Origin: Apodospora peruviana
Lineage: Eukaryota; Ascomycota; Sordariomycetes; Sordariales; Lasiosphaeriaceae
Direction: 5' to 3'
Length of the DNA: 64,000 nt
Assembly: GCA_033439685.1 (NCBI GenBank)
Contig: JAUEDM010000009.1
Coordinates: 868,001 to 932,000, forward strand
Part shown: positions 12,306 through 23,967 of the stretch, piece by piece
How positions within the stretch are numbered: position 1 is the first letter of the stretch
Layout: each line of letters starts with the position of its first letter
Notes under the pieces: model-generated
Database searches by the model: none
What the model was told of the DNA's origin: nothing
What the model saw: only the letters and a program-made list of their open reading frames with translations
Made by a program: the position numbers and the translations under genes

Positions 12306-13610
12306 ATGAAAGCATCATATCTTCTCACCCTCGCGCCGTGCGCAGTGGCAGCGGTCAAGCACTACGCATCAGCCCAATCACCTCTAGGAAACACCAAGTC
12401 CTGCCTATGGCGACCACCACCACCCCTCGGGCTTGCCTGCGGAGTCGATGAAGTCGACCTGTCACTACCACAAAAATCACAAGCAACAGAAGACGAGACA
12501 TCATCATCCAAGTCCAGGAACAACAACAGGACAGTCGAACCAACAAAGTCAATCTGGGAAGGCCCCGTCGACTGTCTGTCCAGTTACTGCATCTTCTTCA
12601 ACAGCGGCTTCGCCAACGGTCGGGGGATAGTCGCCATCACGACAACCGCCAACGTCGACAAGCTGAAATCCATCGACGTGGCCATTACCTCCTCTCACGA
12701 CACTACTGTTACCGGTGACGCATACACCGTCTCCGAAGTAGCAGGAAAAGGTCTGGGTATGATCGCCTCCACTCCTCTTCGGAGAGGCGACACAATCATG
12801 CAGAAGACGCCCGCCCTTCTGGTGCATCGCGGCTTTCTTGAGTCTATCCCGCCCAGCCAAGCGCAACGGAACCTCCTCGACGCGGCAGCCGAACTGATCC
12901 CTTCCCCTCTGAAAGAAGGTTTTTTCGATCAAATGGCCCACATGGGCGGGCAGGTGCACAAAATCGTCGACATCATGGGCACAAATTCCTTCCAGATGGA
13001 TTTAGGTGGCCAGGATGGGCATCACTACGGCAACTACCCCGAAGTGTCGCGGTATAACCACGACTGCCGGCCAAATGTGGTGTTCTACATCGATAAAGAA
13101 ACCCTCATGCACACTACTACCGTTGTACGACAAGTGAAACCAGGCGAGGAGCTAACCATCTCGTATCTGGATCCGCTGAAACCGAGGGCGCATAGACGGC
13201 ATCGCGCCCATTTGGCCTGGGGTTTTGGCTGCGCATGCCCGCAGTGCTCGTTGCCGGACAAAGAAGCAGATAAATCTGATGAGCGACTTGAGGAGATAGC
13301 GAGGATCGAAGCCCAGCTGGCGGATATTTATGACAAGAAAGTAAACGTCAAGATGCTGAAAAGGTTGGCGGCGCTGTATGAGGAAGAGAGGCTGGAAGCG
13401 AAGGTCGCGAACGGGTACACCATGATTGCGCTGAACGCGAATATGCTGGGCCAGGAAAAGATGGCCAAGGAGTATGCCGCCCGCGCGAGAGAGGCGGTTC
13501 TGTTGGAGCATGGGCCTGCTGATACGGGCGGGGACGCGGCTGCCATGGCGGATTTGGCGAGGGATCCGAAGGGGCATTTCACCTGGCGAGCGAGGATCAA
13601 TACGAGGTAA
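12306..13610 (+). CDS. SET-domain protein with predicted signal peptide
   Basis: A single exon of 434 residues. Residues 1-23 ('MKASYLLTLAPCAVAAVKHY...') look like a signal peptide, unusual for a methyltransferase. Residues ~35-140 are a poorly conserved, partly Ser/Asn-rich stretch with a few Cys. The SET domain begins near 'YTVSEVAGKGLGMIASTPL' (~145-165). It contains 'EVSRYNHDCRPNVVFYI' (~248-264; the NHSCxPN cofactor motif with Ser replaced by Asp), 'VKPGEELTISYLDP' (~278-291, with the catalytic-region Tyr) and a post-SET zinc cluster 'WGFGCACPQCSLP' (~304-316). This matches the fungal SMYD/SET5-like group. The C-terminal ~110 residues are helical and charged. Lysine methyltransferase activity is inferred; the target is unknown. 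Whether it is really secreted needs testing, since the hydrophobic start may be a mis-called exon. Confidence 0.85.
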   Translation: MKASYLLTLAPCAVAAVKHYASAQSPLGNTKSCLWRPPPPLGLACGVDEVDLSLPQKSQATEDETSSSKSRNNNRTVEPTKSIWEGPVDCLSSYCIFFNSGFANGRGIVAITTTANVDKLKSIDVAITSSHDTTVTGDAYTVSEVAGKGLGMIASTPLRRGDTIMQKTPALLVHRGFLESIPPSQAQRNLLDAAAELIPSPLKEGFFDQMAHMGGQVHKIVDIMGTNSFQMDLGGQDGHHYGNYPEVSRYNHDCRPNVVFYIDKETLMHTTTVVRQVKPGEELTISYLDPLKPRAHRRHRAHLAWGFGCACPQCSLPDKEADKSDERLEEIARIEAQLADIYDKKVNVKMLKRLAALYEEERLEAKVANGYTMIALNANMLGQEKMAKEYAARAREAVLLEHGPADTGGDAAAMADLARDPKGHFTWRARINTR

Positions 13611-14750
13611 CCCTGGGAGATTAGAAGTGGTTGTATAAAAGGTAAAACCAGCAGGTGGGGCGAGAAAAAACTGTGCTTTGTCTGGTGGTCTGGCTGTCTT
13701 ATTGTTGGTTTTGTTTGTCGTGAGGAGTTAGTTGGCTGTATCTGATTAGGAAAGGCAATACTTGTATATAGGAGGCGTCATTGAGGAGAAGGCGTAAACA
13801 CAAATCTGAGGAGTGTCACTATCAAAGTTGACGCAATATTCCATATCCAACCAGGAGAAATCAGCGACTCGACATCCCCTGAAGTTTGTCACACCAGCCC
13901 TGCTGTACATGGCGCGCCTGAGAGATGAGATACTTGTTTATAGTTTATAGGTAGGTAAATACAACAAAAGAACTACGTTAATGAGGGAATAGGATATTAT
14001 TACAAGGGAAAGGGACGAAAAAAAAGGTTCTTTCAGATTTCGTCAACAAACAAACAAGGAGGCCATCTTATATCGTTACCAGTATCAGGTTGTACAAACA
14101 AGGCTGGCTGATATAGAGCCTGTAGCTCACTGTGTTTTGTAGACTAGATGGAAAAAATTCAGCGCTGCAGTTTTGTTGGTGCAATGGCCAGGTTGAATCA
14201 GGCAGGTGTGTTAAGCAAGAGGTGTAAACCTAGTAGGTGTAACCCTAAGTGTTACCCGCCACCCCTGCGAGGCTCATGACGATGAAGATGGCAATTCGAC
14301 AGACTCGGGGAATTAATGGATTGTACAGCTGAAGAAAATCATGAGGAGTTGCACGGTCGTGTAGTTATCGGCGGATATGGATGGTAAGTAATATCTAGAT
14401 ATCTAGGCCTTTAACAAAAGACTTTATATCTTCTATCTGCACTCTGACGTTGAACAGAATCTACCTTTCCCAAGTCTCAATATTCAAGCCAAATAACACC
14501 AGTTCTAACCTATCTATCAGGCAAAAGGGAAGAGGTTCGCCTGACTCATCACACATCGTGAACGTTCCCAGATCCATGCCTACATCTGGGACCAGTCCGT
14601 CAACCACTTAAACCGGGTATCCGCAGAATAAACAAAACGGTCGTGTATCCGCCAACCGCCCACCCGGCCATTCATTGACCCATTAAGTTTTCCAGAAAGT
14701 CATCCAAGATATCTTGAACAAAGGAAAGTTATACCACATCATCCGTTAAA
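13611..14750. other. Convergent intergenic region
   Basis: A 1.1-kb A/T-rich spacer between the 3' ends of the SET gene and the disordered-protein gene. It should contain both 3' UTRs. No coding frame of note was seen. Confidence 0.6.
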
Positions 14751-16556
14751 TCACTCAACTAATGTCTCAATCCCCTTCGGCTGGCGCTGACTCCTTGAAG
14801 CTCTCAACTCGCTGCTCGTCCTGCTGCTGGCTGGGTAATAACCCGTCTGCTCGGAGTTGCTGCTCATGGTCGATAGCTCCCTGGTAGGCTTGATATACCC
14901 GGCGATGCGCTGCGTGATGCTCGCCTGTCGTCGCAGCGTCCGCGGCTGGTAATCCATGCTTCCCCGTGTTGGCGGGTGATAATCCTCATCCACGCCGTAG
15001 GTAACCGGCAGTTGCTGTCGCGGACGCCTCGACGTGGACACAGCGTTGGCTGCTGCTGCCGGCGGCGACGTCTTCTCGAGAGCCTTTTCGGCATCCGTGC
15101 CGCTCGGCGACCAGCTCGCATTCTTCTTGTGTCCACGAGGTTGGTGGTGCGGTTTATCCTCACTGCCGGCGAGAGTATAGTATTGCCCGCTGGTTCGCTG
15201 CGTTGATCCACCTCGGCTGCTCTTGCTTCCCCCTCCGGAGGCCCGACCGCCGCCAACCACAGTGGTGCCGCTCAATTCACCGCCGCCGACGTTCGCGTAC
15301 TGTAGGTGCGGGTTCGGTTTTACATACCCGGCGTGCTGCTGCTGCTGCTGCAGCGCCGCCGAGCGCTGCGAAAAGCTGCGGAGAATTTTCTCGCGGTAGG
15401 CTCGCTCTTCGGCTTCGGCGCGGGCGATGAATCGCTCGTAATCGCTCATCGGCGCAGTCTTTTCCGAACCCCTCTCCGCGGTCGGCGGTGGCGGTGATTG
15501 TGATTCCTCTTCTTGTTGGAGAAGAAGCGGGGCTTTCGGGTCCTCGATTTGAGAGTCCGCATGACGACGTGCTGCAGCGCTGGGCACAGGGGCACTACTG
15601 CCAATCGGGACACTGACAACGGCTGCATGTGATGCGTCCCAAGGATCTTCAACCAGGTCGTAGGAATGGCGCTGCTTCGCCCCTGAGCGCAACCGCTGGA
15701 CCGACGGCTCCTCCGATGCTCTGGCTGACTCCTTGTATTTTTCCCGGCGTGATCGATTGCGAGATGGCAGAACTGTCTCATTCTCCACCAGAGTCTGCAA
15801 TGGTGGTGAATGCCGTCGTGGCTTGACTGCTAATTCTGCATCCTCCTCGTCGTGTACGTGACTTTGCTCGAACGGGTTTGTTAATGTGCGGTCTTCGTCG
15901 GAGGAATCAGCGCGAGCACGTCGTGGGGCGGCTGCTGACGACACCACCAAACGCGAAAAGTCGGAAGCGGCATGCTTGGGCTGGTAGACGAAGCGTGGCT
16001 TTGCTTGCTCGCTGGGAGCAGGTGTTGGTGCTGGGGCGGGCTTCTGCCATGCCTTCAATCGATCTCGCAAGCTAGCCTTCTTTCTAAGATGTGGCTGTTG
16101 CACCGCCGTTGGGGTACCCATTTCGGGAGTTGGCACGGCGTTGTCTTGGCAGCTCGGCGCGAGCTGCTGGGGTCTTTGGGGGCTTGCGGCGATGGGTGTT
16201 TGTTGCGAGAGTGGTTGCGACTGCTGTTGGGGGTTTGCGATGGTGGCTGTTTGCTGTGGAAGTGGTTGCTTCTGTGCGAATGAGGAGTCTGTAGCCGTTG
16301 CTGCGACTGCGTCACTGCTCTGGGATCGCTGGTGTTGATGCTGCGGTACTTGGGCGGCTCGAACTGGTGCAAGGTTTGATGTTGCGCCCTCGGCCCCGTC
16401 TGTCGGAATCTGGTCGGTAACGTTCTCGGTAGCAGCTCGTCTCCGCCGCGAGCGGCTGCTTTCTTTTGTACTTTTCGCACGACGCAGCAGGCGTCCGAAG
16501 AGGCTGTGATCGCCCTCGTTGTTGGGCGGAGGTGGGCTACTAATAGAAGCATCCAT
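14751..16556 (-). CDS. Intrinsically disordered Q/S/P-rich fungal protein
   Basis: A single exon of 601 residues from a clear ATG. The sequence is almost wholly low-complexity. It has a basic start ('FGRLLRRAKSTKESSRSRRR'), a Gln/Pro-rich stretch (~70-150), then basic and Ser-rich parts. The one ordered-looking segment is 'MSDYERFIARAEAEERAYRE' followed by 'KILRSFSQRSAALQ' and a Q-run, near residues 365-405, which should be helical. Near the C terminus are 'GVDEDYHPPTRGSMDYQPRT' and 'ITQRIAGYIKPT'. No catalytic motif is present. This may be a scaffold or cell-cortex/morphology protein, but no function can be assigned. CAG-type trinucleotide tracts encode the Q-runs and may vary in length between strains. 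Confidence 0.7.
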   Translation of the reverse strand: MDASISSPPPPNNEGDHSLFGRLLRRAKSTKESSRSRRRRAATENVTDQIPTDGAEGATSNLAPVRAAQVPQHQHQRSQSSDAVAATATDSSFAQKQPLPQQTATIANPQQQSQPLSQQTPIAASPQRPQQLAPSCQDNAVPTPEMGTPTAVQQPHLRKKASLRDRLKAWQKPAPAPTPAPSEQAKPRFVYQPKHAASDFSRLVVSSAAAPRRARADSSDEDRTLTNPFEQSHVHDEEDAELAVKPRRHSPPLQTLVENETVLPSRNRSRREKYKESARASEEPSVQRLRSGAKQRHSYDLVEDPWDASHAAVVSVPIGSSAPVPSAAARRHADSQIEDPKAPLLLQQEEESQSPPPPTAERGSEKTAPMSDYERFIARAEAEERAYREKILRSFSQRSAALQQQQQHAGYVKPNPHLQYANVGGGELSGTTVVGGGRASGGGSKSSRGGSTQRTSGQYYTLAGSEDKPHHQPRGHKKNASWSPSGTDAEKALEKTSPPAAAANAVSTSRRPRQQLPVTYGVDEDYHPPTRGSMDYQPRTLRRQASITQRIAGYIKPTRELSTMSSNSEQTGYYPASSRTSSELRASRSQRQPKGIETLVE

Positions 16557-19500
16557 CTGCGCCGTTGGCCCTGGCGGCCCCTGTCGTGGTGAGATGTCTA
16601 CGTTACGTCGCTACGGACGAAACTCTGGGGGATGTGGAGAGGCGCCCGGCTAAGTGCAGTTGGTCACTGCCGGTTGCATGGAGAAACCTGGCCGCTGCAA
16701 GGCTTGTGTCTTGATACCCCTGGCCGCCGAAATCTTGTTTTCGGGGCATATGTCGGTGCTAGCTGTCTGGATTAGGGAGGTGGTTAGGAGCTAGGAGCTG
16801 TTGGTCTCAAGTGACCCGACGGGAATATGAGACAGCACATGGCGGCCAAGGCCCATATGTACTTTTATTTCGTAACGACACCGGCGGAGAAACACATCCA
16901 AAGGGGCGAAGGTCAACCCCAACTGAGAAAGGACATAAATGCGGGCCAGCTGTCTGTCAGCGCCATGACTTTTGCTCTGTAATCCGTGTAGCGGATTTGG
17001 CTTGCGTCTTGACAGGTCCTTCGGTCCTGGTGACCTGCCGGTCCGCTTTTCCCATTCGTTGTGATTCAAGTTTCGCCTCCACAAGTGAACGAAATCTGTG
17101 GTCGAATCAGATGCTCATGCTAGAGAAATCCCGTGGGTTTTCATGGCGTTCACCCCGCCAGCGAATGAGACGCCGAGGGCGGGATGTGGGAAGAGATGAG
17201 AGGGTCTTGGGTTGGGTGGGACAACCTCACAGGGGAATACGACACCCACGGTTCACAGGCTCTCCGGCGCCGCATCTCATATATCCAAGAGATGAGCATT
17301 GTAATGAGAGCTGGAATCCCGCGACGGGGAGCCTTGTTTCCTGGTAAGTCGTTCTTCCTGATATCAAAGGTGTATGGAGTTCCAACCCACGCTGGCGATG
17401 GACACAATTTCCATGGTAGAGGCCAGGCGGGCCGGGAAGCAATGCCCCGGTTAATTCTGGAGGGGTTGCGTTCACATCCAAGACATGTCTTGGAGTTTGT
17501 GATTTCCGGGCACCTGCATCGGATAATGTGGGATACCACCTTGTCTCCGGTGTTCACGACAGACAATCGTACGCTTTTAGGTGGACGAAGATGGTTTGCA
17601 TACCTGAGCTTCTGCCCTCTTGGGCCAGAGAGTCAACGAATAGGTATCCGTACACGGTTAATCCCTTCGGGTGCGTAGTACAGCACGCGTCGTAGCTCAT
17701 TGCCGGATTGGGCTAGAATACTAGTTTTAGTGAATCACTGAACGCGATTGAGTCACCGCTGGGCACCCTGAAAGATGCATGCTTGATGGTACAAACTTGG
17801 ATCTGCTCTGTAGGAGGTGGAAAGAGACCATCAAGCGGAACTCCGGCGTGCAAACCGAACCTGGAAATCTTCAGGCCAACTGTGATTTTGACACCGGCCT
17901 AGCTCGCCTAACAAGGCTTGGGCTTCCAGCAGGTAAGATGACGATGAAAGAAGTTCCAGAGCTCGATTGGTGGCAGCGCTGGACCCGAAATTTTAGCCAT
18001 GATTTGATCCAACCGTCCAGTTGGTGGCCGCCGAAAGGACCCCTGTCGAGTGATTTCTGCGGGTTCAAATCGTGGCGCACCCTCTTGACGCTCAATGACG
18101 AAATGGAGCAAGCCAGCACCAGACAGCTCTCAGGTTTGGAGCGCGAAACGGCGCATCCACAAACTGCCGCGCACGGAACGCGATTGAGGTCCCTGATTGA
18201 AGACGGCAGACAGTGGCAGGTTGCTTTGTGGATGGAACCCAAGAACCGACTCGCTGCAATTTTGGGCGGTATAAAACTGGAATTGGAATCAATGCATCGG
18301 CAATCCCAGTTGAGGTTCTGCTCGTCGTCGGGAGTTGGAGAAATGGGTGCGATGTTCAAATTCAGTTGGAGAGGTGCAAAATTTACTGGTCAGGAAATTG
18401 GTGCGGGGTTTTAGCGGGGAGCGGGGGTTGCAGTGCTTGCGGGAGAACTTGGCAGTTGGAATGACAGCTGCGTTGGTTCGAAGTCCACCGCAGCGGATCA
18501 ACCAGCTGCTTTCCAAACTCTTTCTTATTAACCACACCAGTTCACCTATTTTGAGCTTGACAAAATCCAAAAAGAAACCCCACCATCAGCACTCAGCCAT
18601 CCAACGATCCGATCAACACATGGGTGCCTCGGTCCCAAGAGCTGATTCTGAGGATTCACAGCAGCGGCTGAGCCGTTTCAGAGTTCAGATTGGCATCCAA
18701 CCCTTGTCTCTGTGCTCTTGTTTCCAAGAACAAAAACTCCGTCATCCCGGCCGAACCCCAACGTTGAAAGACAAGCATCACCGCGCGTCCAAAGCTTCCT
18801 CATTGCTGGGATCGACTCGGCATCTGCAAGCGTCGGTCATTGAACATCGTGCAGCAGCCACTCGCTTACGGACCGCAATCCGAGCATCTGTCTGGCCCCG
18901 AAAAAAAATGCCAAGCGATAAGGCTTCAGGCTTCCCCCGCTTCGTCCTGACGATGGTGCTAACAGTGAGGCTCAGCGCGGGAATGACCTGACGCGTATCT
19001 TTTTGCTTTCTCGCTGTCGCACGACTCAGTAGCCCGACGAGACACCGGTACCTTGGGACTGCATTGTCTCTCGTTCCATCGTCATTGATCGGATTCTGTA
19101 GCGCAAAATCGTCTCAACCGCCATAAGTGCGACCACTGCGCCGACATGAGACGAGATGAAATGAAACACGTACAATAAAGCCCGACAACATACGCCGCCG
19201 ACAAACTGTCCAACGGCTGCTCGTTTTGGTGCCACTTGGCTCAGCTCTGCGAAAGCCGAAAGGATGCACACAGCAACCACCACAAGTCGCCTCTCGACAA
19301 GCACGCCTATCCCGAATGGCTGCGTGGCCCACCGGCTGAGCTGGTGCTCATGCATGACCTGACAAGCACGCATTTTCAGGTGCAAAGGCGTCGCGTCTTT
19401 CTCTCTTCTGTTAGTCAGGCACCCGCGCTTTGCTTCCATTGTGCAGCGCCAGTGGCCAAGAAACCGTCAGTAGTGTCGTACAGTAGCGCAGCAGCACTTC

Positions 19501-20249
19501 GCAAGGACCCCAAGTTTGGAGATTTCGAACCAGCGGCTAACAACGAACAAAGCAGCATGGCATTACAGATTACCTGCTCAACCAGTCATTCAGCGAGCTA
19601 ACTACATAACCCGCGGACACTGGGCCGAGAGCGTGATGGGTGGTGGGGGGAAAGCTTGCGCAAAGCTCCACGTAAAGATGGCCGAGACGATCGATGCTAG
19701 CAAGTCTCCGCACGCCTTCGATAGTTCGAGCTTCCTAGACCCTTTTCGTCCAACTAACAGCGCATTGCCCTGAAAAATCCTGCAGAGTTGCAGTAACACC
19801 ACCCATAGAGCCGCATGCAGACAGACCTCCTGGCCGCATGAAAGGCAGCGGCCGAACGAATCACATGTCTACTAGTAATGCATAATAGTATCCGAGGACT
19901 GGTCGTGGTCATTCTTGTCTGGGAGAACTTTGTACGACGAAACAGTATAATTCCTGCAAATCCACCGATATAACTTCGCTGGAAAGACCGTCGAGGATAA
20001 AAACTCAAAAGGATCTTGCTTCCAGGATGGAAGCTTAGAAAGGTTTCGGGAATCGAATGCCCCGTTTCATGCTCTGAGACTACATTAGTTGTGTGGGTAG
20101 ACAACCAGGTTTCCCAAACAAGGGCAAAGCGTCCAGCGAAACATCTACTCTATTACTTAGCTGTGAGTAGAGTACTTGGGGGAGGTAGGGGACTTTGAAA
20201 TCCTCAATCCCCCAAGTAGACAAACTATCAAACCCGAATCAAAAGTGGT
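16557..20249. other. 3.7-kb stretch without a recognisable gene
   Basis: The longest gene-poor stretch in the window. Several long open frames overlap on both strands (for example 17779-18414 plus and 17871-18359 minus), but none shows a domain, a codon pattern or supporting splice sites. The best candidate is 19026-19439 minus, whose translation has two or three hydrophobic segments ('RRLVVVAVCILSAFAEL', 'GAVVALMAVETI') and could be a terminal exon of a small membrane protein. The region could hold long promoters, non-coding RNA or old decayed DNA. Confidence 0.5.
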
Positions 20250-23200
20250 TCACGACCTCTCATCATCGTCAATATAATCAACACCCATTCTGTCTCTGCC
20301 CCCTTCGACACCCACAATCCTTCCATAGTAGAAATACTCTATCCCCATCCTCCTGCTCACCTGATGCCGTGCTGCCCTCTTTCCTTCCATTCTCATTTCC
20401 TCATGTTGAAACAGATCTATTAATTTGGAATCACAAACATAATACACCAGCCCGGCAATTGTATCCGGCTGTATGGGGAGATACGGGCCCCTGATGAACA
20501 TAACCGTGATGTGCACGACGACCATGTAACACAAGATGCCCACCGTCGCCCACGTGCACGTCTCGTGCACCACCCACGTTTGTAGGGAACTGAACGGGAT
20601 GATTGGTAGCAGGATCGGCGTGATTTTTGATAGGACCCCAGCGAACGCGACTGCTGACGCTAGAAGATCGCGGCGAGATACGGCGCGGACGAGGCCTGAG
20701 AAGACGTTTGTTGATGGGCTCAGGTGGAGGGCAGCCCCTGTGGAGGAGGAAGGGTGTGACTGTGAGAGGAGGCGGTACGGAGTTGTTAGGGTTATACCTA
20801 TCCGAGAGTCAGTATCGTTGGGAGGATAGGGATGAAAGGGGAGGAGGGAGGTACGTACGCTGAAATGTGCTCTCCCAGAAAAAGGATACCGCCACGCCAG
20901 TTCCCGAAAACAGGAACTTGACGCCTAGGGACTGGCTGTCCATGAAGCGCTCGAAGGGGGTGTCGAGGACCGTGGTGTCGTAGTATATGATGATTATCAG
21001 GATGCCGAGCAGGATCAGTAGGAAGATGATGTTGGTGGTACCTTCCCGGGTGTCACGCGTGGTTGCTGTTGCTGTTGTTGGGTCGTGGTGTGACGCTTCT
21101 CTCCTCCCGGGGGTTGAGCGTCGTCGTCGTGGTGAAAGGTTGACCGCTGGGGTGTTCTTGGTCCCAGCAGCTGGTGTCGGCATTTCGACTTGTTGGGAAG
21201 CTTGGGGGCGACGACCCTGGGGTTCCAACGCTGGTGGTGATATTGCCTCTGGGGTGGCCAAGTTGTGTTGATGACTTTTCCGTTCCTCGGTGGTTCTCGC
21301 CGGTTGCTCAACTCCAGCGTCCCTTGCCCCCTCAGCGCCACAACAACTGGCTCGCTCTTCTGCAGGGGATGAAGCTGCTGCGAGGCTAGCGATTTCCGGC
21401 ATTGGCGACTCTCTTCTGTACTCTGAAGACTTTACTGCCAGTAATGATGGCTCCTGTGAGTGGTCTGTTTCCGAACCCTCCACTGAATTGTCCACGGGAC
21501 CTGCCAATGAGTATATTCGAGTGTTGTTTGGCCTCTCCACGGGCACAATAGGAGTCGTATCACCTTCTTCCGCCGCTTCTAAGTCTGGAACCCTTCCCTC
21601 CGGCGACCGTCTCTGGGCGTTCTCAACCACAAGGCCATATTGCACCGCCCCACGATCATTCCTGTAGTGACGAAGCGAGAACAAGCTCATCTCCAAAGCG
21701 CCAAACAATTCTTTCCTCGCACTTCGTTTCGTCCGGGACTCATCGACCGTAATCTCGCGAAACATCCGCCGAGTCGTCGCGTTCTGCAAGATACCCGTGA
21801 TATACGCCAAGTTCCAAGCGGACCCAGGTACGCCGGTGCGCCATCTGACAAGCAGAAACGCCTCGCAGACGACCAAAACCGCCATCAGCACCGCTAGGGT
21901 CTCAACGATTCTCACGGTAGTGTTCTCGAACCCGAGCCGCATGAAACAGACTTTGGTCTCGCCCACCGGATTGGTAACCATAAACACGCTGCACGACAGA
22001 TTTATCCCGATCGACGCGGCGGACAACGGGACCGCGCACGACGATAGAACGACTAGCAGAGAACCGATCAGGGAGACCGGGTCGCGGTGTGGCAGACGCG
22101 TAATTCGGAGGCTCGTCCACATTGCTGTTAGGAAGGAAACCGGTTCCATGCTCACCGAGTCCCGCGCCGGGATGCCTGTCCCCGATTCGCCGGCTTTGGC
22201 GAGCATGCGGAAGGGCAAGGCCAATTTTATGTGCGAGTTGAGGATGTTGATCGGTATTGTGAGGAGGGTCGTGAGAAGCACGGGTAGAAATAGCCCCGCG
22301 AGGTACTCTGAGCCGGTTACCGAGACTGCGTACGAGGGCATGCCGGTTGCTTTTGGAGGAGGCGAAGTCGGACTGTGTAATGACCTTGAGACCGAGCTGG
22401 TGGTGGAGTTCTTCTGGTCTGCCGGGCTGAGAAATACCACCCCTGAAGGGTGGTCTCCCGCCGGAGTGGTGTTGTCGTCGGGATTTGACGGGACCTGGGC
22501 AGTAGTAGAGGGATCGTCTGCCGGGCCTGGCGTGATGTTTGCACGAGGTGATGAGGCTGTATGACTACCGGTAATGCCCCCAAAGGGCAGTATGCTGCTC
22601 GTGGAGGTCTCGTGAGAAACACCCGCGTCAGCCGTTGCTTGTGGTAATGACTGACTGGCAGGCCCAGCCCAAGTATTAGGTGAATCCCTCATGCTAGACT
22701 TGGTAGTTATTGGGTTTGCCGCGGACCCAGGTAGCGTGGAGAGCTGGACGAGGAACCAGGACACGGTAGTACTGTCCCCCGAAGACGGTGTGAAAACAGC
22801 ACCAACTGGTCGTCCAGCTGCGTCGGTTGAGGTGCCAAACATGGTAACAATCACCACCCCTGGCGAATTACCTCCTCCGGCAGAGTGAGTAGAAGTTGTC
22901 ACCAAAGACGCAGATACAGAGCTCCAGGAACTTGACGATTGGGGAACCACCAAAACCGGGGACGTGCTGGAACTCTGGGTACTGGATCCTTGAGTGTCGC
23001 TTGTTATCAAAAGCGGCGAGGTGGTCTCTGATTCCGCTGTTGATGGTTCGGTAACACTGAGACTGGAGAGTGAATCGAACTCCGAGGTAGTAGTCGTGAT
23101 AGAAATTGGCGAAGATGTGGTAGTTGTCGTGTTGCAGCCGCGGGACCACCCCTCCCACAAACCAGACCTCTCCAGCTGTTTGACCTCCTCGATCGTGCAG

Positions 23201-23967
23201 GTGAACATGGCGACCGATGCTATTCCGCCCCATCCGCCATATGCATTTTCGGCCCCGCCCTGTATTGGCATTTGGATCATGCGACAGTCTCCGAGCGCAA
23301 ACGTCGGGATATTGGTCCATATAACTCGAATCTCATAGGATAGACATGTCGTGTTGAGCTCCTCGTCAGAAGGGGTATACGTTCGGCTTTCTAGTTGATC
23401 ATAAGCATATGTGGCTAGGGCAGGGTAATATGTTGTCGGATCGCTGTGGTATGATTCGATGGGGGGATGGGCTGTTGCCACGGCTCGTGGTGTGATGAGC
23501 GCTGCCTGTGCACCTGCTAGCCGCGTAGCATCTTGAAATCCGGACAGTTGTCGTCTGGGAGGTAAGGTCTGCGTCGGGACTGTCACTGGCGTAGCGAGAA
23601 AGGGGTGATGCAGCTCTTGGGTGATTGCTGAGACCGGCCCGTCATCGTGGCGTCGAAGGATATCTCCTTGGGATTCTTGGCCGCTGCTGTCAAGACCAGG
23701 AGGAAAGATACGAACAGCTAACTCGACAAGCCCTACGAGACTCAATATGAAAGTGAGCAGAAGGGCGAAAAAGGGCCATCTGAGCGGTGCCGGCTTGTGG
23801 TCTGGGGTGGGAAGTTTAGGGAGTTCGCCCGGTGAAAGCAGTTCGATTGTCGAAGAAAACTGTTGTTCATCGGCAACCCCAAGGATACGAGAACCTCCGG
23901 CCCAGGATGTTGGGCGTGTACTTGTGGGCGAGTCCTGCACGATGCTAAGAATGGATATCAAAGACAT
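20250..23967 (-). CDS. DUF3433 multi-pass membrane protein
   Basis: Exons 20859-23967 and 20250-20797, separated by a 61-bp intron (GTACGT/ATAG, phase 1), give 1218 residues. The first ATG of the frame, at 23967, was used. A first membrane segment 'WPFFALLLTFILSLVGLVEL' (~65-85) is followed by a long Ser/Thr-rich, probably extracellular and glycosylated part (~90-560). This includes 'GDCRMIQMPIQGGAENAYGG', a usual feature of these proteins. A membrane segment near 'LPVLLTTLLTIPINIL' leads into 'LALPFRMLAKAGESG', the first DUF3433 repeat. More membrane helices follow, then a disordered basic loop. The second exon gives 'LTTPYRLLSQ' and a second DUF3433-type membrane block ending near residue 1170. 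The duplicated layout is normal for the family, whose function is unknown; a cell-surface role is likely. The splice junction restores the conserved 'pYrLLs' motif. Confidence 0.85.

Noticed and set aside
15203..16338. Several open frames antisense to the disordered Q-rich protein
   Set aside because: These are shadows caused by CAG/GCT-rich low-complexity sequence; the minus-strand frame is far longer and has a proper start.
17779..18991. Overlapping plus-strand open frames of about 210 residues each
   Set aside because: No domain, no splice support, an equally long antisense frame over the same bases, and composition unlike the real genes around them.
21797..22564. 255-residue plus-strand frame within the DUF3433 gene
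   Set aside because: It lies wholly antisense to a well-supported 1218-residue protein and has no motif.
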